The translations under genes and the position numbers were made by a program. Shown piece after piece: positions 10,427 through 21,130 of a stretch of 64,000 bases of DNA. The DNA comes from Maylandia zebra (taxonomy: Eukaryota; Chordata; Actinopteri; Cichliformes; Cichlidae). Each line of letters begins with the position of its first letter. Position 1 is the stretch's first letter. Location: the NCBI RefSeq assembly GCF_041146795.1, contig NC_135170.1:5880033-5944032 (forward strand). The letters run 5' to 3'. A model generated the notes under the pieces. The model did not search any database and was not told the origin of the DNA. It saw nothing but the letters and a program-made list of their open reading frames with translations.

Positions 10427-10679
10427 TGTCAGGGGTAGTCCAGAGTCTTTAGCGCCGAGACTACCGATGGCTTCTTGATTAGCTGATTAGCCACAGTCCA
10501 AAGTTAGCTGTTGTGCTAGTTATCTTCTCCCTCACCGAATGTGAAGACCGATCCTTTAAAGATGATCAATTTCCACCACAGCACAATCAGTACTTTACCT
10601 CACACTGCACATTCAGAAGAAAAAATGTTCCCCCAAAGGTTCTTTAAACTCTGAAACAACTTGAAACTAAGATAAAGAA

Positions 10680-11966
10680 TAAAAACAGCGAGGGATCATC
10701 ATCATCATCAACAACAACTTTATTTATAAAGCACTTTAAAACAACCGCAGCTGACACAAAGTGCTGTACACTGGAACTGTAAAATAAAATTACATGAGAT
10801 ATAAGTAAAAACCAAATAAAAGAAGAGTGAAATCATTAATTAAATAACTACTTCAATTAAAAGAGAAACTAAGTCTCACTGAGGTTAAAAGCCAAGGAAT
10901 AAAAGTGGGTTTTAAGACGTGATTTAAAAGTGGACAGTGAAGGGGCCTTTCTAACGTGCAAGGGCAAATTATTCCATAATTTTGGAGCCACAATAGAGAA
11001 GGTCCTGTCCCCTCTGAGCTTCCTCCTGGATCTCGGTACCTCCAGGAGCAGCTGGTCAGCTGACCTGAGAGACCGACAGGGTATGTGGAAATGAAGAAGC
11101 TCAGAGAGGTAAGGCGGGGCAAGACTGTGAAGGCATTTAAAAACAAACATAAGAATTTTAAAATTAACTCTAAAAGACACAGGCAGCCAGTGCAGAGAGG
11201 CTAGCACAGGGGTTATATGCTCTATTTTTCGAGTTCCTGTTAGGAGTCGTGCAGCCGCATTTTGAACCAGCTGCAGACGTGAGAGCAATGACTGACTGAC
11301 CCCCACATAAAGTGAGTTACAGTAGTCCAAGAAGAAATAAAAGCGTGGATCACTGTTTCAAGGTGCTGCCTCGAAAGAAAAGATTTTACTCTTGCCAGTC
11401 GCCTTAAATGATAAAAACTGGACTTCACCACTGCTCTGATTTGGTTGTCCAATTTAAAATCACTGTCCAACTTAAAACCAAGGTCAGTAACAACAGATTT
11501 AAAATAGACTTCCAGGGATCCTAAAACAAAAGAGGAGGACTCACAGGGACCACTGGGTCCAAACACCAACACTTCTGTTTTCTTTTCGTTAAAATTTAAA
11601 AAGTTTAGAGCCAACCAAGCTTTAATGTCATCTAGACATGTCAAGAGAGGTTTTATGGAGATGCCATCCTTGTGCTTTAGTGGCAAATAAATTTGGCAGT
11701 CATCGGCATAACAATGAAATGAGATTCCATGCCTTCTAAAGATAGAACCCAGAGGCAATAGATACAGTAAAAAGAGCAGTGGCCCTAAAATTGAGCCCTG
11801 TGGGACGCCACATGACAGAGGAGCAGAAGATGATTCGTAACCGAGAAGGCTGACAGAGAAAGTTCTATCTGACAAATAAGACCTAAACCAATTAAGTGCA
11901 GTGCCACCAATACCCACTACATCATGTAATCAAGAAATTAGAATATTGTGGTCCACGGTATCAAAG
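10680..11966 (-). mobile_element. 5'-truncated L2-like LINE (LINE-B)
   Basis: Minus-strand RT from FDTVDHNIL near 11960, through [13 protein letters not shown] and a CYADD catalytic box (about 11700), to the C-terminal DYCNSLYVG and APKLWNNLPLHVR blocks and a stop at 10869. A stop in the first LINE residues, a frameshift around 11240-11330 and 5' truncation mean it is dead. The 3' UTR with an ATC-repeat tail (10697-10710) marks the end. Motifs match fish L2/Maui-type elements; the subfamily is not assigned. Confidence 0.85.
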
Positions 11967-12782
11967 GATAAAATACAGAAAACAATATCAAGATTAAACA
12001 ACCCCAAAATCAAATAGAATATTTAAATAACAAAATAAAGTCTTATAAAAGCTGGGCCATGACACAGGACATGTCAGTGTGTGTGTGTGTGTGTGTGTTT
12101 TTCCGAATCCTAACTCCTGTATATTTTTAAGATAAATAAACTGTGAGAAGTAAAATGCACAAAATGTTGAATGTATGAAAAATTATACAACTCAAAACAT
12201 ATATTCAAACTGATATTTAAGGAGTGAAGGGTTGTCTTAGCTAGCCACACCATTGCTTTCTCTGCCTTTATTTTATTGTCTCTTTCCTTGCACAAAGCTT
12301 TCAAGTAGTGTGAAGTCGTGTTAACAGAGAGCACCCAAAATGGTACAATGCATGTTGGTGGCAAAAATTCAGTCACAAAACTATGCTTTTACATTTTTAT
12401 GTGACTTTACAGAAATCCTGTTGTATTGCGGATGCTGTTTTCAACTAATTTGTTGAAAAATTGAAAAGAAAGGGGAAATTAAAATAGAAATCAAGTTGTG
12501 TTGTGCTGTGTTGTTATTTTCTATTCCAGTTTGATTCTAATACTTTTATTCAAATCTATTTAGTCTACTTTGAATAATTGAAACCATTGCAACAATTTCT
12601 ATTTATTAAAAAAAACCCCACTGCAAATTAGTGTTAGTGTTGTTTTAAAACAGAAGACGGCGATGATATACACACATCACCAGCCTTCCTGCTAGTGACA
12701 TCTAGTGGTTTCTTTGGGGTATTGCAATTAACCCTGCTCCGACCCTGCTCTGATGAAATGCTGTCTGGTTTTTAAGAAGAGT
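11967..12782. other. AT-rich intergenic stretch
   Basis: A TG microsatellite (12077-12098) is the only clear structure. Short ORFs lack recognisable motifs. The segment 12655-12780 is more GC-rich but unidentified. Confidence 0.5.
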
Positions 12783-14694
12783 AAGGTACAGGGGGCAATC
12801 GCAGAAGTAGAACAGTGATGATATAAATGGGAGTTTAAATTCTCAGTTGATAAGACTAAAATAATGTTTTTTACAAGGAAAAGAGTTGGGGAGGAAATCA
12901 ACGTCAGATTAAATGAACAAGAATAAGAAAGATGTCTGAAGGTTCTCAGTCCTCCAGGTCATCGTAGTCTAAGGAGCTTGGAAGCATCTGAATTTCTTTA
13001 AGTTGCTTGAAAGACATTTCACCTCTCATCCGAGAAGCTTCTTCAGTTCCAGGGTCAAATGGTGAATAATAAAAAAATAAGAAAGATATGCTGTGAAGGT
13101 TGCCACGCCACTTAAAGAAATCCAGATGATTTTCTCTTGAAGCTCTTTAGACTAAGAATAAGAACGGATAAAACAATTTACATTTCTGAGGTTATGGTTT
13201 GATCAAAGGGTAACATGTGTAGTACATATTCAGAAAATAATAGACAAATACAAGAAAGTGTTAAATATGAGGTGCTTAGTGGGAACTGAATGGGGGGCTG
13301 ATATGACATTTTTTAAAGCTGGGTTAATTACATCAGTATTAGACTATGGGTGTATATTATATAATTCTGCAGCCAGAGCAAGTCTTCATAAGTTAGATAG
13401 TATCCTATATCAGGCAACTAAGAGTCTGCAGAGGTGCATTCAAAACAACCTCGACAGCAGCAATACAGGTAGAAATGGGAGAAATGCCATTAAAAAAAAA
13501 AGGAGAGAGCAACTAGCACTGAATTACCGGGCAAGTCTACAATGACATCCAACAAAAACGATTTTCCACCCCTGCTGGGAAAAAATGAAAAGAGAATTGA
13601 TGACCTTTGTGTGGCCAGTAGGACAGAAAGCCATTGAACTTACTCTGGACAAGAGCAACACGAGTCAAACAGTTATGTTGCCTACAAAACCACCTTGAAT
13701 GCTCCCTGATGCAGTAGTAGATTTCACACTATTGAACAAAAGGGGTTTTATTTAAACTCTCATACAGTGCAGGAATATATTAACCAGTATTGCAATTATG
13801 TCAAAATATACACAGACGCAAGAATATAGCCAACCAAAGTGGGATAGCATTTGTTGTTCCTGAATTTCATATCAACGTAAGGAAAAGGATCAGTGATGAT
13901 TTATCAGTGTACACTGAGAAATGGTTTCAATACTGTTAGCTGTCCAGTGGATTGAAGATGCAGACCACTAAGATCTGTGATATGTTCAGACTCAAGTTTA
14001 TCAATGGCTAGTTTGCAAGACAGTCATTCAGACTGCAGAGCTGACATTCTGATAGAGATTCAAACATTATACAGAATTACTATGAAGGGACTTATGGCAA
14101 ACAGAACAGCGAAGGAAGCTGCAAAGAGACCGGTGGTGGATATGGATATCAGTGTTAGTAGAAAAAAGATTAAGAGTAGAATACGGCACAAAATGAAAGA
14201 AAGGTGCCAAAAGCCATGGGAGGAAGAGAGGAAAGGCCGGAGGTTTTACAAAATCCAAAGGAAAGCAGGAGAAATTAGAAGCACAGAAAGGACAGGAGAG
14301 AGGAGACAATTATATCTTGACTTAGATTTGGACACACCGGTTTGAATAACACGTTGCTTTTAATAGGGAAACACCATACAGTGTGACTGCAGTCGAAAAT
14401 AGGAAACAATAGAACATGTTTTATTGCATTGTCAGAATTATGATGCGGAAAGATGATAACTGATCAAAAAGCTTGTCGATATGAAAGTGAAATTGGACTT
14501 GGTTGATTTATTTCATAAGAACTCGAGAAGTGAAAGTTTTCAGACCATATTTTGGGCAGACTCATTTGTTTGGGAAGGATTTGAATTTTTTGGTGGGTTT
14601 TTTCTGTCATTGCACACTCCACACCAGTGGGTGGCGGTAATGCACCATGTTGCTGTTTGCCAATCGCCAATAAACAATATAAGGAAGAAGAAGT
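12783..14694 (+). mobile_element. 5'-truncated LINE with RNase H domain (I/Nimb-like, LINE-C)
   Basis: Decayed plus-strand ORF2. Visible pieces: the end of RT (FKFSVDKTKIMFFTRKR near 12830-12880), the thumb region (LDYGCILYNSAA, 13340-13400) and REQLALNYRA (13505). The RNase H start (KIYTDA near 13806) and a later RNase H block (MVSILLAVQW) follow, then ICSDSSLSMASLQ and the Arg/Lys-rich C-terminus. It ends in a GAA-repeat tail at 14680-14694 after CGCCAATAAAC. Several frameshifts and a deletion in RNase H mean it is inactive. RNase H in ORF2 points to the I-type group. Its 3' end lies about 57 bp before the COA3 ATG. Confidence 0.8.
12934..13075. mobile_element. Short retroposed fragment inside LINE-C
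   Basis: A 142-bp segment ending in an A-rich tail (AATAATAAAAAA) is flanked by a perfect 12-bp duplication AATAAGAAAGAT (12922-12933 and 13076-13087). Its body (CCTCTCATCCGAGAAGCTTC) resembles a common fish repeat that I tentatively link to Penelope-like 3' ends. It post-dates LINE-C. Confidence 0.75.
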
Positions 14695-14750
14695 GCCGTT
14701 CCGGTTTACGCGACACTTTCCTTTCGAGCAGCGAACAATTCAAAGAAGTC

Positions 14751-16343
14751 ATGTCTAAGGAAGGAGCTGATAAACCCAGACTAACAGCGGCGGAGGAACA
14801 ACTCATCCGCCACCGAAAGAATCTCGATTTCTGGAAGAAAAATGCAGCCCAGATCCGAACCCGCAACCTGCTGACAGGCTTGTCTATAGGAGCTTTTGTG
14901 GTCGGCATCTGTATCCTTCACAGGTCGCTTAAAGAGTCAATGACAGGAGTGTTTGGGTGCTTAGACTAAAAACAGTCCATGTGTTCAGCACTCCTCAGAG
15001 AAAGGGGAGAGGTGAGGTTTAACAAGCAGACTTACAGACCCCGTGATGGGAATGCAGAGCAGTTCATCGGGATGTGTTCACAGTAAGTGTAAATATGCGG
15101 GTCTGCAAATTCAGCTTAAAAATGTAAATATTAAACTTTATTAAAGATACAGTCTGTTTAACAGAGTTGGTCATCAGACTTGTTAAAAAAACTGAGTGCA
15201 CTTAAATTTATTTATAACACAAAACATAATTATAAATAATGCACAGGCAGCATAACAAATGTTACTTGTTGAAACTGTAGCTCTGTGAATGCATTTAATT
15301 TTAGGGAGAAGTCACCGCATTCAGTTTTTATTTGTTTTTAACCCGTTAAAAAACAATGTTGTGCTTTGATTTATGGACAAGAAAGAAACACACTATGAAA
15401 ATATTTAGTCTCTAACTGCAGATGATGACTTTTGCTACTGACGAGAAATCACCGATCGTTGTTCTATTGCTTCAGATTTATAGTGATATATGTGAAACGT
15501 CGTAGTTAAGGGGATCGGATGGATAGCCTGACAGCTGTCCACTATGTCTTAATGGCAGAACAAAATCACCCTGCCCTAAACATGTGACATGATGCCCTCT
15601 TAGTTTAGTGTTAAAGGGCAGGTGAGAGAGTGTTGTGTTTTTTGTGTTATGACAACACGAAAAAATGTAGTTGTGTTAGTCCTGCTGCAAGCCCTTTGCA
15701 GTACATGTTAATAAATAAGTACAACATTTTTAGTTACATTTCAATAAAAGGTTCAGTAATCTCTAAACCTATAATGTTCTAACGCAGGGGTATCAAACAT
15801 AAGGTGCAGGAGCCACAACTGGCCTGGTAAAGGCTTTGATCTGACTTCACTGGAGAGTTTTGGAAAAGGAGGGCATACCTTTTGAACTTTTGACTGTAAT
15901 TTTACAACTTTATGTTTACTGATAAACATTTAGCTGTTTTAGGTACATAAATGTAATAGATTTTACAAAGGAATGATGGGAACGTTTGTTTTTTTCCATT
16001 ATCTGCTATAGAAATATAAAAAATATAGAAAGGAGAAAAAAGTTTTGTCTGAATAAATAAAAAAAACCTATGATACTTTTTATTTTATATTTACAGGATA
16101 GTGTGGAACTGTTCATATTTGCTTCTTATAATTTAAGCCCAGAATGTCATGCTGAGAAATTTCTTTTATTTTCTACAACAGTATTTCTGTGTATTTAAGC
16201 TTCTTTACACTGACAGAAAGATGAGTTTCACTGGTCCAGCCCACTTAAAATCAAAGTGGGCTGTTTCTGGCCCATCATGTAAAATGGCTTGGATGTACCT
16301 GTTCTAATTGCTTCCTCCAGTCCAGTAGGTGCATCTAATAGAA

Positions 16344-16427
<84 letters not shown>

Positions 16428-16674
16428 TAATAGAAACTTTACAGGACAATAAACCAAGAAATCATGATTGATTTGGAATAATGAGAACATGAGGGTTTCC
16501 AGTTAAAACACGAGTTAAACTACACACATGTCTCTTTTAATGTTTCCTTTAACCTGCAGTTTCCCAGTTAGCTACACCATCCTGTCTGTGAAACAGGAGA
16601 GAGTTGTGGAGGAACTGGATGAGGAAGCTAGGATCCACATCATCAGAGGGCCACGGACTGGTGCCAACTCCTGA
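14751..16674 (+). CDS. coa3: COA3: cytochrome c oxidase assembly factor 3
   Basis: Two coding exons. Exon 1 is 14751-14910, starting at ATG (MSKEGADKPRL) and ending GGCATCT|gtatcc. Exon 2 is 16569 to the TGA near 16674, preceded by ..tttcccag, with matching phase 1. The product is about 88 residues, close to the small size of the family. The hallmark RTRNLLTGLSIGAFVVGI, a single transmembrane helix after an RTRN motif, matches vertebrate COA3 (CCDC56/MITRAC12). The C-terminus SVKQERVVEELDEEAR corresponds to the conserved tail. COA3 is an inner mitochondrial membrane protein that stabilises newly made COX1 during complex IV assembly. The intron is ~1.66 kb and holds a degenerate hAT-like repeat and a TG/TA microsatellite. 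The 5' UTR starts right after the LINE-C tail. Exon 2 end may be off by one base. Confidence 0.93.
15786..16308. mobile_element. Degenerate hAT-like MITE in the COA3 intron
   Basis: The left part CAGGGGTATCAAACAT and the right part ending ..TACCTG resemble the ends of a common fish/vertebrate hAT MITE. TTCTAACG on the left and TTCTAATT on the right match at 6 of 8 bases as a decayed duplication. No coding capacity. Confidence 0.45.
16344..16422. repeat. TG/TA compound microsatellite
   Basis: About 14 TG units run directly into about 26 TA units. Located in the COA3 intron and likely polymorphic. Confidence 0.95.
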
Positions 16675-16876
16675 CTCAGTTGGACTGGGCTTTCTGGCCC
16701 CTTAATACAGGTGGAGAAGTTTACACGTGGATGCTGGAGGGATCACAGCTCATATATGGACATTACAGTGTTTCTGGATCCTTTTCTGCTTGGAAAAAAA
16801 TAAAAGCAGATATAATCATATATATATATATATTTCTGATCAGCTTTCTGCATTACTGTAAGCCTAATGTGCTGTG

Positions 16877-16882
16877 AATAAA
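16877..16882 (+). promoter_or_regulatory. coa3: Polyadenylation signal for COA3
   Basis: AATAAA about 200 bp after the COA3 stop codon. It is the first clear signal downstream, consistent with a short 3' UTR. Confidence 0.6.
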
Positions 16883-16904
16883 ACACTGATGCCCATCTTT
16901 GCAT

Positions 16905-17778
16905 ATAAATTCTCAGGAAATTTATAAGAAATCTCTAAATGAAACAGTTAACATAGAAACAGGTTTCAGTTTATGCAGTGTATTTCCAATAATAAGTCCA
17001 GACTAGAGCATTTTAGTCATTGTATATCAGTGGCATATTCCAGAACAGTAGAAAGTGTCTCAGTAAAACTAAAGAATTCAGCTTTCAAGAAAAAAATGAC
17101 CATCACATAGCTCTTTTCTGCTCATTCATTCAGTGCATCATTCACACAAGCACGCTTTCCTATGCTTAGGACGCTGATTGATGCATCTTAGTGGCAACTT
17201 GGGGTTAGTATCTTACCTAATATTTGGCGTGCAGACTGGAGCAGCCAGGAATTAAACTACCAACCTTCTGATTAGCAGGTGAGTTGTGCTACCTCAGCCA
17301 CAGCCACCCAATATATTTATGTAAGATCCCAATTTTGTGTATAAAAAGTAAAGCCCATAGCTCAATCATCAAGCAACTTAACTCCCAAAACATTTTTGTA
17401 CACATAGCTACATGCAGGCTAAATGTATTCAGTTTGCAAGCAACCCTGCTGATGTCAGCAAAATATCTAAATGTTCATGACTGCACAGTAAGAAATATGA
17501 GCTCTGTGCCATTTATGTATGCATAGCCTAATGTGAACTGGATTTCTGTAGCCATGTGCTGTAAGCTCATTCATTCAGGTTTCCTAAAAATCTAGGACAA
17601 AGTGCTCTGGATTTAGATCAGCTGATTTGCTCATCACGTCTCATAAATATGAAGCATACTTGAATTATACAGTCATGTGACTCAGTGCAGTCCTTTGAAA
17701 AACTTAAGCACATCCCATTATTCAGTTTGCAGGACTACCTTTAGAATACAATAGAATAGCTCCTTTTTGGTCATTATA
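16905..17778. other. Intergenic, contains an antisense SINE fragment
   Basis: No gene found. 17100-17310 is a tRNA-derived SINE in minus orientation: the reverse complement contains an A-box-like GGCTGTGGCTGAGGT and a degenerate B box, followed by the ATCTTGGG-type body. The remainder is unremarkable AT-rich DNA. Confidence 0.55.
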
Positions 17779-18376
17779 CAGGGTGGGCCATTTGTATGGA
17801 TACACCGTAATAAAATGGGAATGGTTGGTGATATTAAAGTCCTGTTTGTGGTAGGGCTGTGCGATATGACCAAAATCTCATATCCCAATATAAGAATTCT
17901 ATCCTCCCGATAACGATATAAATCACAAAAATGTAACATTTTCTGTAAAGGCTGTGAATTTCGGGCAGCTCGACTTGCGTGAAGTGTTTCCAGCTGGGCG
18001 TCATGTAGCTGGAGTCGAGTGTTTTAACCGATGCATGAAACGATACATCTTTAGACATAAGTTGTAACGGCCGCCGTTTTCTTTGTGAGTATTTATTACA
18101 CAGTGTGCTGCGAGTAAAAGCCTGTTCTAACGTTTGAGTCTAAGGTTTATTTTTTAGCACCTGGGCCCTATTTCAGGAAGCCGGTTTAGAAAACTCAGAG
18201 TGAAAAACGATACTCAGGGTTGAGTAACCCCGAACTGTCCAACTCGGAATATTCGGTTTCAGAAAGGCTGATAACAATTAGTTCAGTCAACGCGGAGTTG
18301 CTTTAACCCCAAGTTAAGCGCGCGCATGAGGATACATAAAGCCCTGATTAGTGGAGCACAGATTAAGCGAGTCACT

Positions 18377-18985
18377 ATGGAGACGGAGGGAAAGAAGGCG
18401 CGGTCAATGTATTTTACAGCGCTTGAGGCCGAAATTCTGATGGCAGCATATGCTGATAACATGCAAATTTTGCGGAAAAAAAGTAACACAGCCTCAGCTG
18501 CAAAAGAAAGTGAGCATGCATGGCAAAACAAAGCCGACAGAGTCAATGCGTGAGTGTTAATTTAAACATTGATCTAGGGATTTCCACCCCTTTAACACGT
18601 TATTTCATTTTATTTTATTTTATTTTGTATTTCATACATTTTATTTTGTGATGTGATGTGAGCGCAGGTGCAACCCAACAGGCCCCAAACGTTCCTGGCA
18701 GCAAGTAAAAATGAAATATAAAAATATAGTCCAAACAGGTAAGGTGTAATTGTATTATGAGCCATAGTGCTTGGTCTGTTTGTCCGATGTAAATCAATTG
18801 CAGTTAGAGGCTACATTAATTAGAGGCTACATTAATTTCCCCTCTGTAAGCACTTATTGAAATTATTTGCTTACTCTGTATGCTCAAATGTGACCCGTTA
18901 TAGCCAACAGAAAAAAAAGTGGAGGCCCGAAAAACAGGTGGGGGTCCTCCACCACCACCACGCACAGAGGCTGAGCAGTTGGCTT
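18377..18985 (+). pseudogene. Harbinger Myb/SANT-like DNA-binding protein remnant (copy 1)
   Basis: Exon 1 (18377-18549, METEGKKARS) and exon 2 (18668-18738, NPTGPKRSWQQVKMKYKNI) have compatible splice sites and phases and form the trihelix-like Myb/SANT domain that helps Harbinger transposase enter the nucleus and bind ends. Exon 3 begins about 18902 with a Lys-rich stretch then GGGPPPPP and TEAEQL, but an extra A in the poly-A run shifts the frame. Downstream sequence switches to antisense transposase, so the C-terminus is gone. Confidence 0.75.
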
Positions 18986-19738
18986 CCACATTTGTGATAA
19001 TGTTGGCAGCATCACATATGATCTTCACAGTGCAGAGAACACAAATTAGCATCCATTACTATAATGAAATAATTTGTTAGTTTGAAATGCTATAGGGAAC
19101 TATGTACCTGTACATTAATGCTGTGGAAAGACTTCCTGTTCACATAGTCTCCTTCATTTACTGAAGGAGCAATGATTGGAATGTGAGTGCCATCTGTACA
19201 GCCAATCACGCCTGGGAACCGTGAGAATAAATGTAAAATTTAAGTAGTAGTTCAAGTATCACCACATCATGAATTAAGTTTTGGTCATCCTGATACCTGC
19301 AATTTTGTGGCATCCCTCTTTGATGAATCTTGTGGGTCTATGACCGGGGAACACCACAAACGAGTACAGGAGACGTTTCAGTGCAACTGTAACATTCCTG
19401 ACTGCCCGACAGACGGTAGCCTTGGAAACGTGCTCAGCGTCACCAATATTATACAGAAAGGTCCCGTTTGCAAAAAACCGAAGTGCAATACAAATAATAT
19501 GTAATGAACTGAGAGCATGTCCGCGATGTGTCACATGAGCAATATTAGGCCTGAGGATGTTATTCAAATAAATTATAGATTGTGCTGAAAAACGGTAACG
19601 TTCACACAGAAAATCATCAGGAAATGATAAAATGTCCAAATGGGCTCTAATCACTCTCTCCCGGCGGAGAGCTCTGCGGAGAATTTGGGCTTCAACATCT
19701 ACTGGCTCTTCAAGGAAGGAGCACGCCATGTCTGACAC
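18975..19738 (-). pseudogene. Harbinger (HARBI1-like) transposase remnant (copy 1)
   Basis: Minus strand. Exon 1 from 19738 (MSDMACSFLEEP) carries the N-terminal DNA-binding region and SKATVCRAVRNV, typical of HARBI1-like transposases, ending at about 19307 in KEGCHKIAG. A second exon (about 19215-19110) carries [12 protein letters not shown] with the first catalytic Asp and [15 protein letters not shown] third (about 19030-18975) gives IICDAANIITNVEANC. The later catalytic Asp and Glu are absent because of the deletion, so it cannot cut DNA. Confidence 0.85.
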
Positions 19739-20516
19739 TTCCTACAGTCAGGTTTCTGACAAAGAGGCGGAGAAGGTCAGGGTTAGTAGAAGTAAACCTG
19801 CTAGGGGGCAGGTTAGCTTCACGAAGTGTGTCGTCATAGTAACTCACTCAGAATTAATCTAAACTCGCTTTGTGAAACCGAAAACCCAGAGTTTTCGTTA
19901 ACCCAGGGTATACTTACTCAGAGTTTGCACTAAACCGGCTTCCTGAAATAGGGCCCAGGCTGCTCTTTTTTTGCTTCTCATCCGTAAACACTCTGCATCT
20001 TTCACGTGATTCAGTTTATTTTGAAAAGTCTCAACAGGATCTTGAGCTTTATTGTGAAAGGTTTATGTGGAACATAAACAAGCGGACACGCTATGGTGTT
20101 ACCATCGTTGTTGCTAACGACAACGCATAAAAACAGGCGCTTGTCCGTCTGTAGTGTGGTTATATTAAATATAAGAGAAAGAGAGAACTTTAAGACATTA
20201 ATATAGCCACTACAGTGACCATCAGAGCGGTGAAAAAATATTGCAGTAAACAGTTTATTTTGCGACACCACGAAACAAACGATAGCATAAAATGAAAGAA
20301 TAGACGTTTTTATATCGTCATCCGATATATATTGTTATATCGAACAGCCCTAGTTTGTGGCGCATTAGTATACAAGAGAAGCTTGTTAATCAGTTTCAGC
20401 TGCTTTGGTGTTAATGAAGTTAACAACATGTGCACTAGAGGAGTGGCTTTAGTTCAGGCGGTAGAACAGGTCACCTACTAACTGGAAGGTTGGTGGTTTG
20501 ATGATAGCATGCAAGA

Positions 20517-21062
20517 TAGTGGTGTGCGGATTGATACTGAAATATCGATTCAAACAGAGTCATGTGTGGACGCGTTTTACCTCCACAAACAGCCCAGACG
20601 CGGTTTGTGATATATGTGGCAAGACAGTGAGGTGTTGTGGCAACACCACTGACCTCGTCAAACACCTCGGAGTAAATCACATCACAGAATATGATGAGCT
20701 TAGGTTGAGGCGAACTGAAGAGGAGGACAGGGACACAGACGTCTCTCGCAGAGTCCTTTAGTGCTGCAGGCAGGCAACATGCTCAAATAGCGCACAACTT
20801 CAGTTTTTTTTTTTATTTCTATATGATTATTCTGCATTATTAAGCAATAAAAACAAGTTGTCTGATGTCCTCTAATCATTATGAAGCAATATGGTTATGT
20901 TATTATTACAATTACATAATAAAATTATATATTGTATTATGAAATGCAATGAAACATTAAGTTTTTGTACAGAGTATCGTATCGGATCAGTATCGCCGAT
21001 ACCACCCTGAATTTTACTTGGTATCGGATCGGAAAGGAAATCAGTGGTATCGCACATCACTA
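20517..21062 (+). mobile_element. Small hAT element with BED zinc-finger remnant
   Basis: Ends TAGTGGTGTGCGG and ..ATCGCACATCACTA are inverted repeats flanked by a perfect 8-bp duplication ATGCAAGA (20509-20516 and 21063-21070). The left half encodes the start of a hAT transposase (see separate entry) but no catalytic region is present. It is a deletion derivative inserted in a SINE. Confidence 0.92.
20563..20761 (+). pseudogene. BED-type zinc finger of a hAT transposase
   Basis: The frame reads VWTRFTS, then AVCDICGKTVRCCGNTTDLV, then KHLGVNH. The Cys-x2-Cys..His-x4/5-His arrangement plus the aromatic residue upstream fits a BED finger, which binds transposon ends. A stop at 20759 and loss of downstream DNA leave only this domain. 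Confidence 0.75.
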
Positions 21063-21130
21063 ATGCAAGATACTAACCCCAGGTTGGTCTCTGACGCATC
21101 CATCGGAGTTTGAATGTGTGTTTAGTGTGT

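Larger units (their letters stand above)
1487..10480 (-). mobile_element. Non-LTR retrotransposon (LINE-A), interrupted by a hAT-like insertion
   Basis: A minus-strand LINE with ORF1 (9733-10426), ORF2 (2111-2486 plus 7482-9677) and a 3' UTR ending near 1487 in ATTC-type repeats. The reverse transcriptase resembles the CR1/L2/Rex group of the Jockey superfamily; the exact family is not recognised. The hAT-like element at 2487-7473 splits ORF2 with an 8-bp duplication, and the reading frame continues across the site once element and duplication are discounted, so ORF2 was uninterrupted there before the insertion. Most of the endonuclease domain is missing around 9415-9470 and ORF1 carries a frameshift, so this copy is defective. 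The 5' limit lies roughly between 10480 and 10560 and is not defined by a duplication. Confidence 0.85.
18164..19955. mobile_element. PIF/Harbinger element, copy 1, internally deleted
   Basis: Terminal inverted repeats GGCCCTATTTCAGGAAGCCG on both ends. Flanks are CTG (18161-18163) and CAG (19956-19958), compatible with a CWG target; the wider flanks AGCAC..GCTGCTCTTTT resemble the palindromic target I recall for zebrafish Harbinger3. It encodes a Myb/SANT-like protein on + and a DDE transposase on -, the usual convergent pair. The 3' parts of both genes are missing and the two remnants are fused near 18975. Confidence 0.9.
17852..20352. mobile_element. Non-autonomous hAT element carrying a Harbinger insertion
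   Basis: Ends TAGGGCTGTGCGATAT and ..ATATCGAACAGCCCTA are terminal inverted repeats. They are flanked by a perfect 8-bp duplication GTTTGTGG (17844-17851 and 20353-20360). Without the Harbinger (18164-19955) it is about 0.7 kb and non-coding. The intact repeat at 21385 shows GTTTGTGG only once at the same place, confirming the insertion point. Confidence 0.9.
17779..20400. mobile_element. Mariner-type terminal fragment split by a hAT insertion
   Basis: ACAGGGTGGGCCATTTGTAT with GGATACACCGTAATAAAATG (17779-17851) continues after the hAT at 20361 as CGCATTAGTATAC. The undisrupted version of the same sequence is present at 21385-21470, which allows comparison. I recognise the opening as the end of a widespread fish mariner-like repeat; no transposase is left. 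Confidence 0.6.
20436..21130 (+). mobile_element. tRNA-derived SINE split by a hAT element
   Basis: A-box-like GGCTTTAGTTCAGGCGGTAG and B-box-like GGTTGGTGGTTTGAT lie at 20441-20505. The SINE body resumes at 21063 with ATGCAAGATACTAACCCCAG, the expected continuation in related copies (compare 62580). The intervening 546 bp is the hAT at 20517-21062. Confidence 0.75.

Noticed and set aside
16228..16471. ORFs of Tyr/Ile and Thr/His repeats
   Set aside because: Translations of the TG/TA microsatellite.
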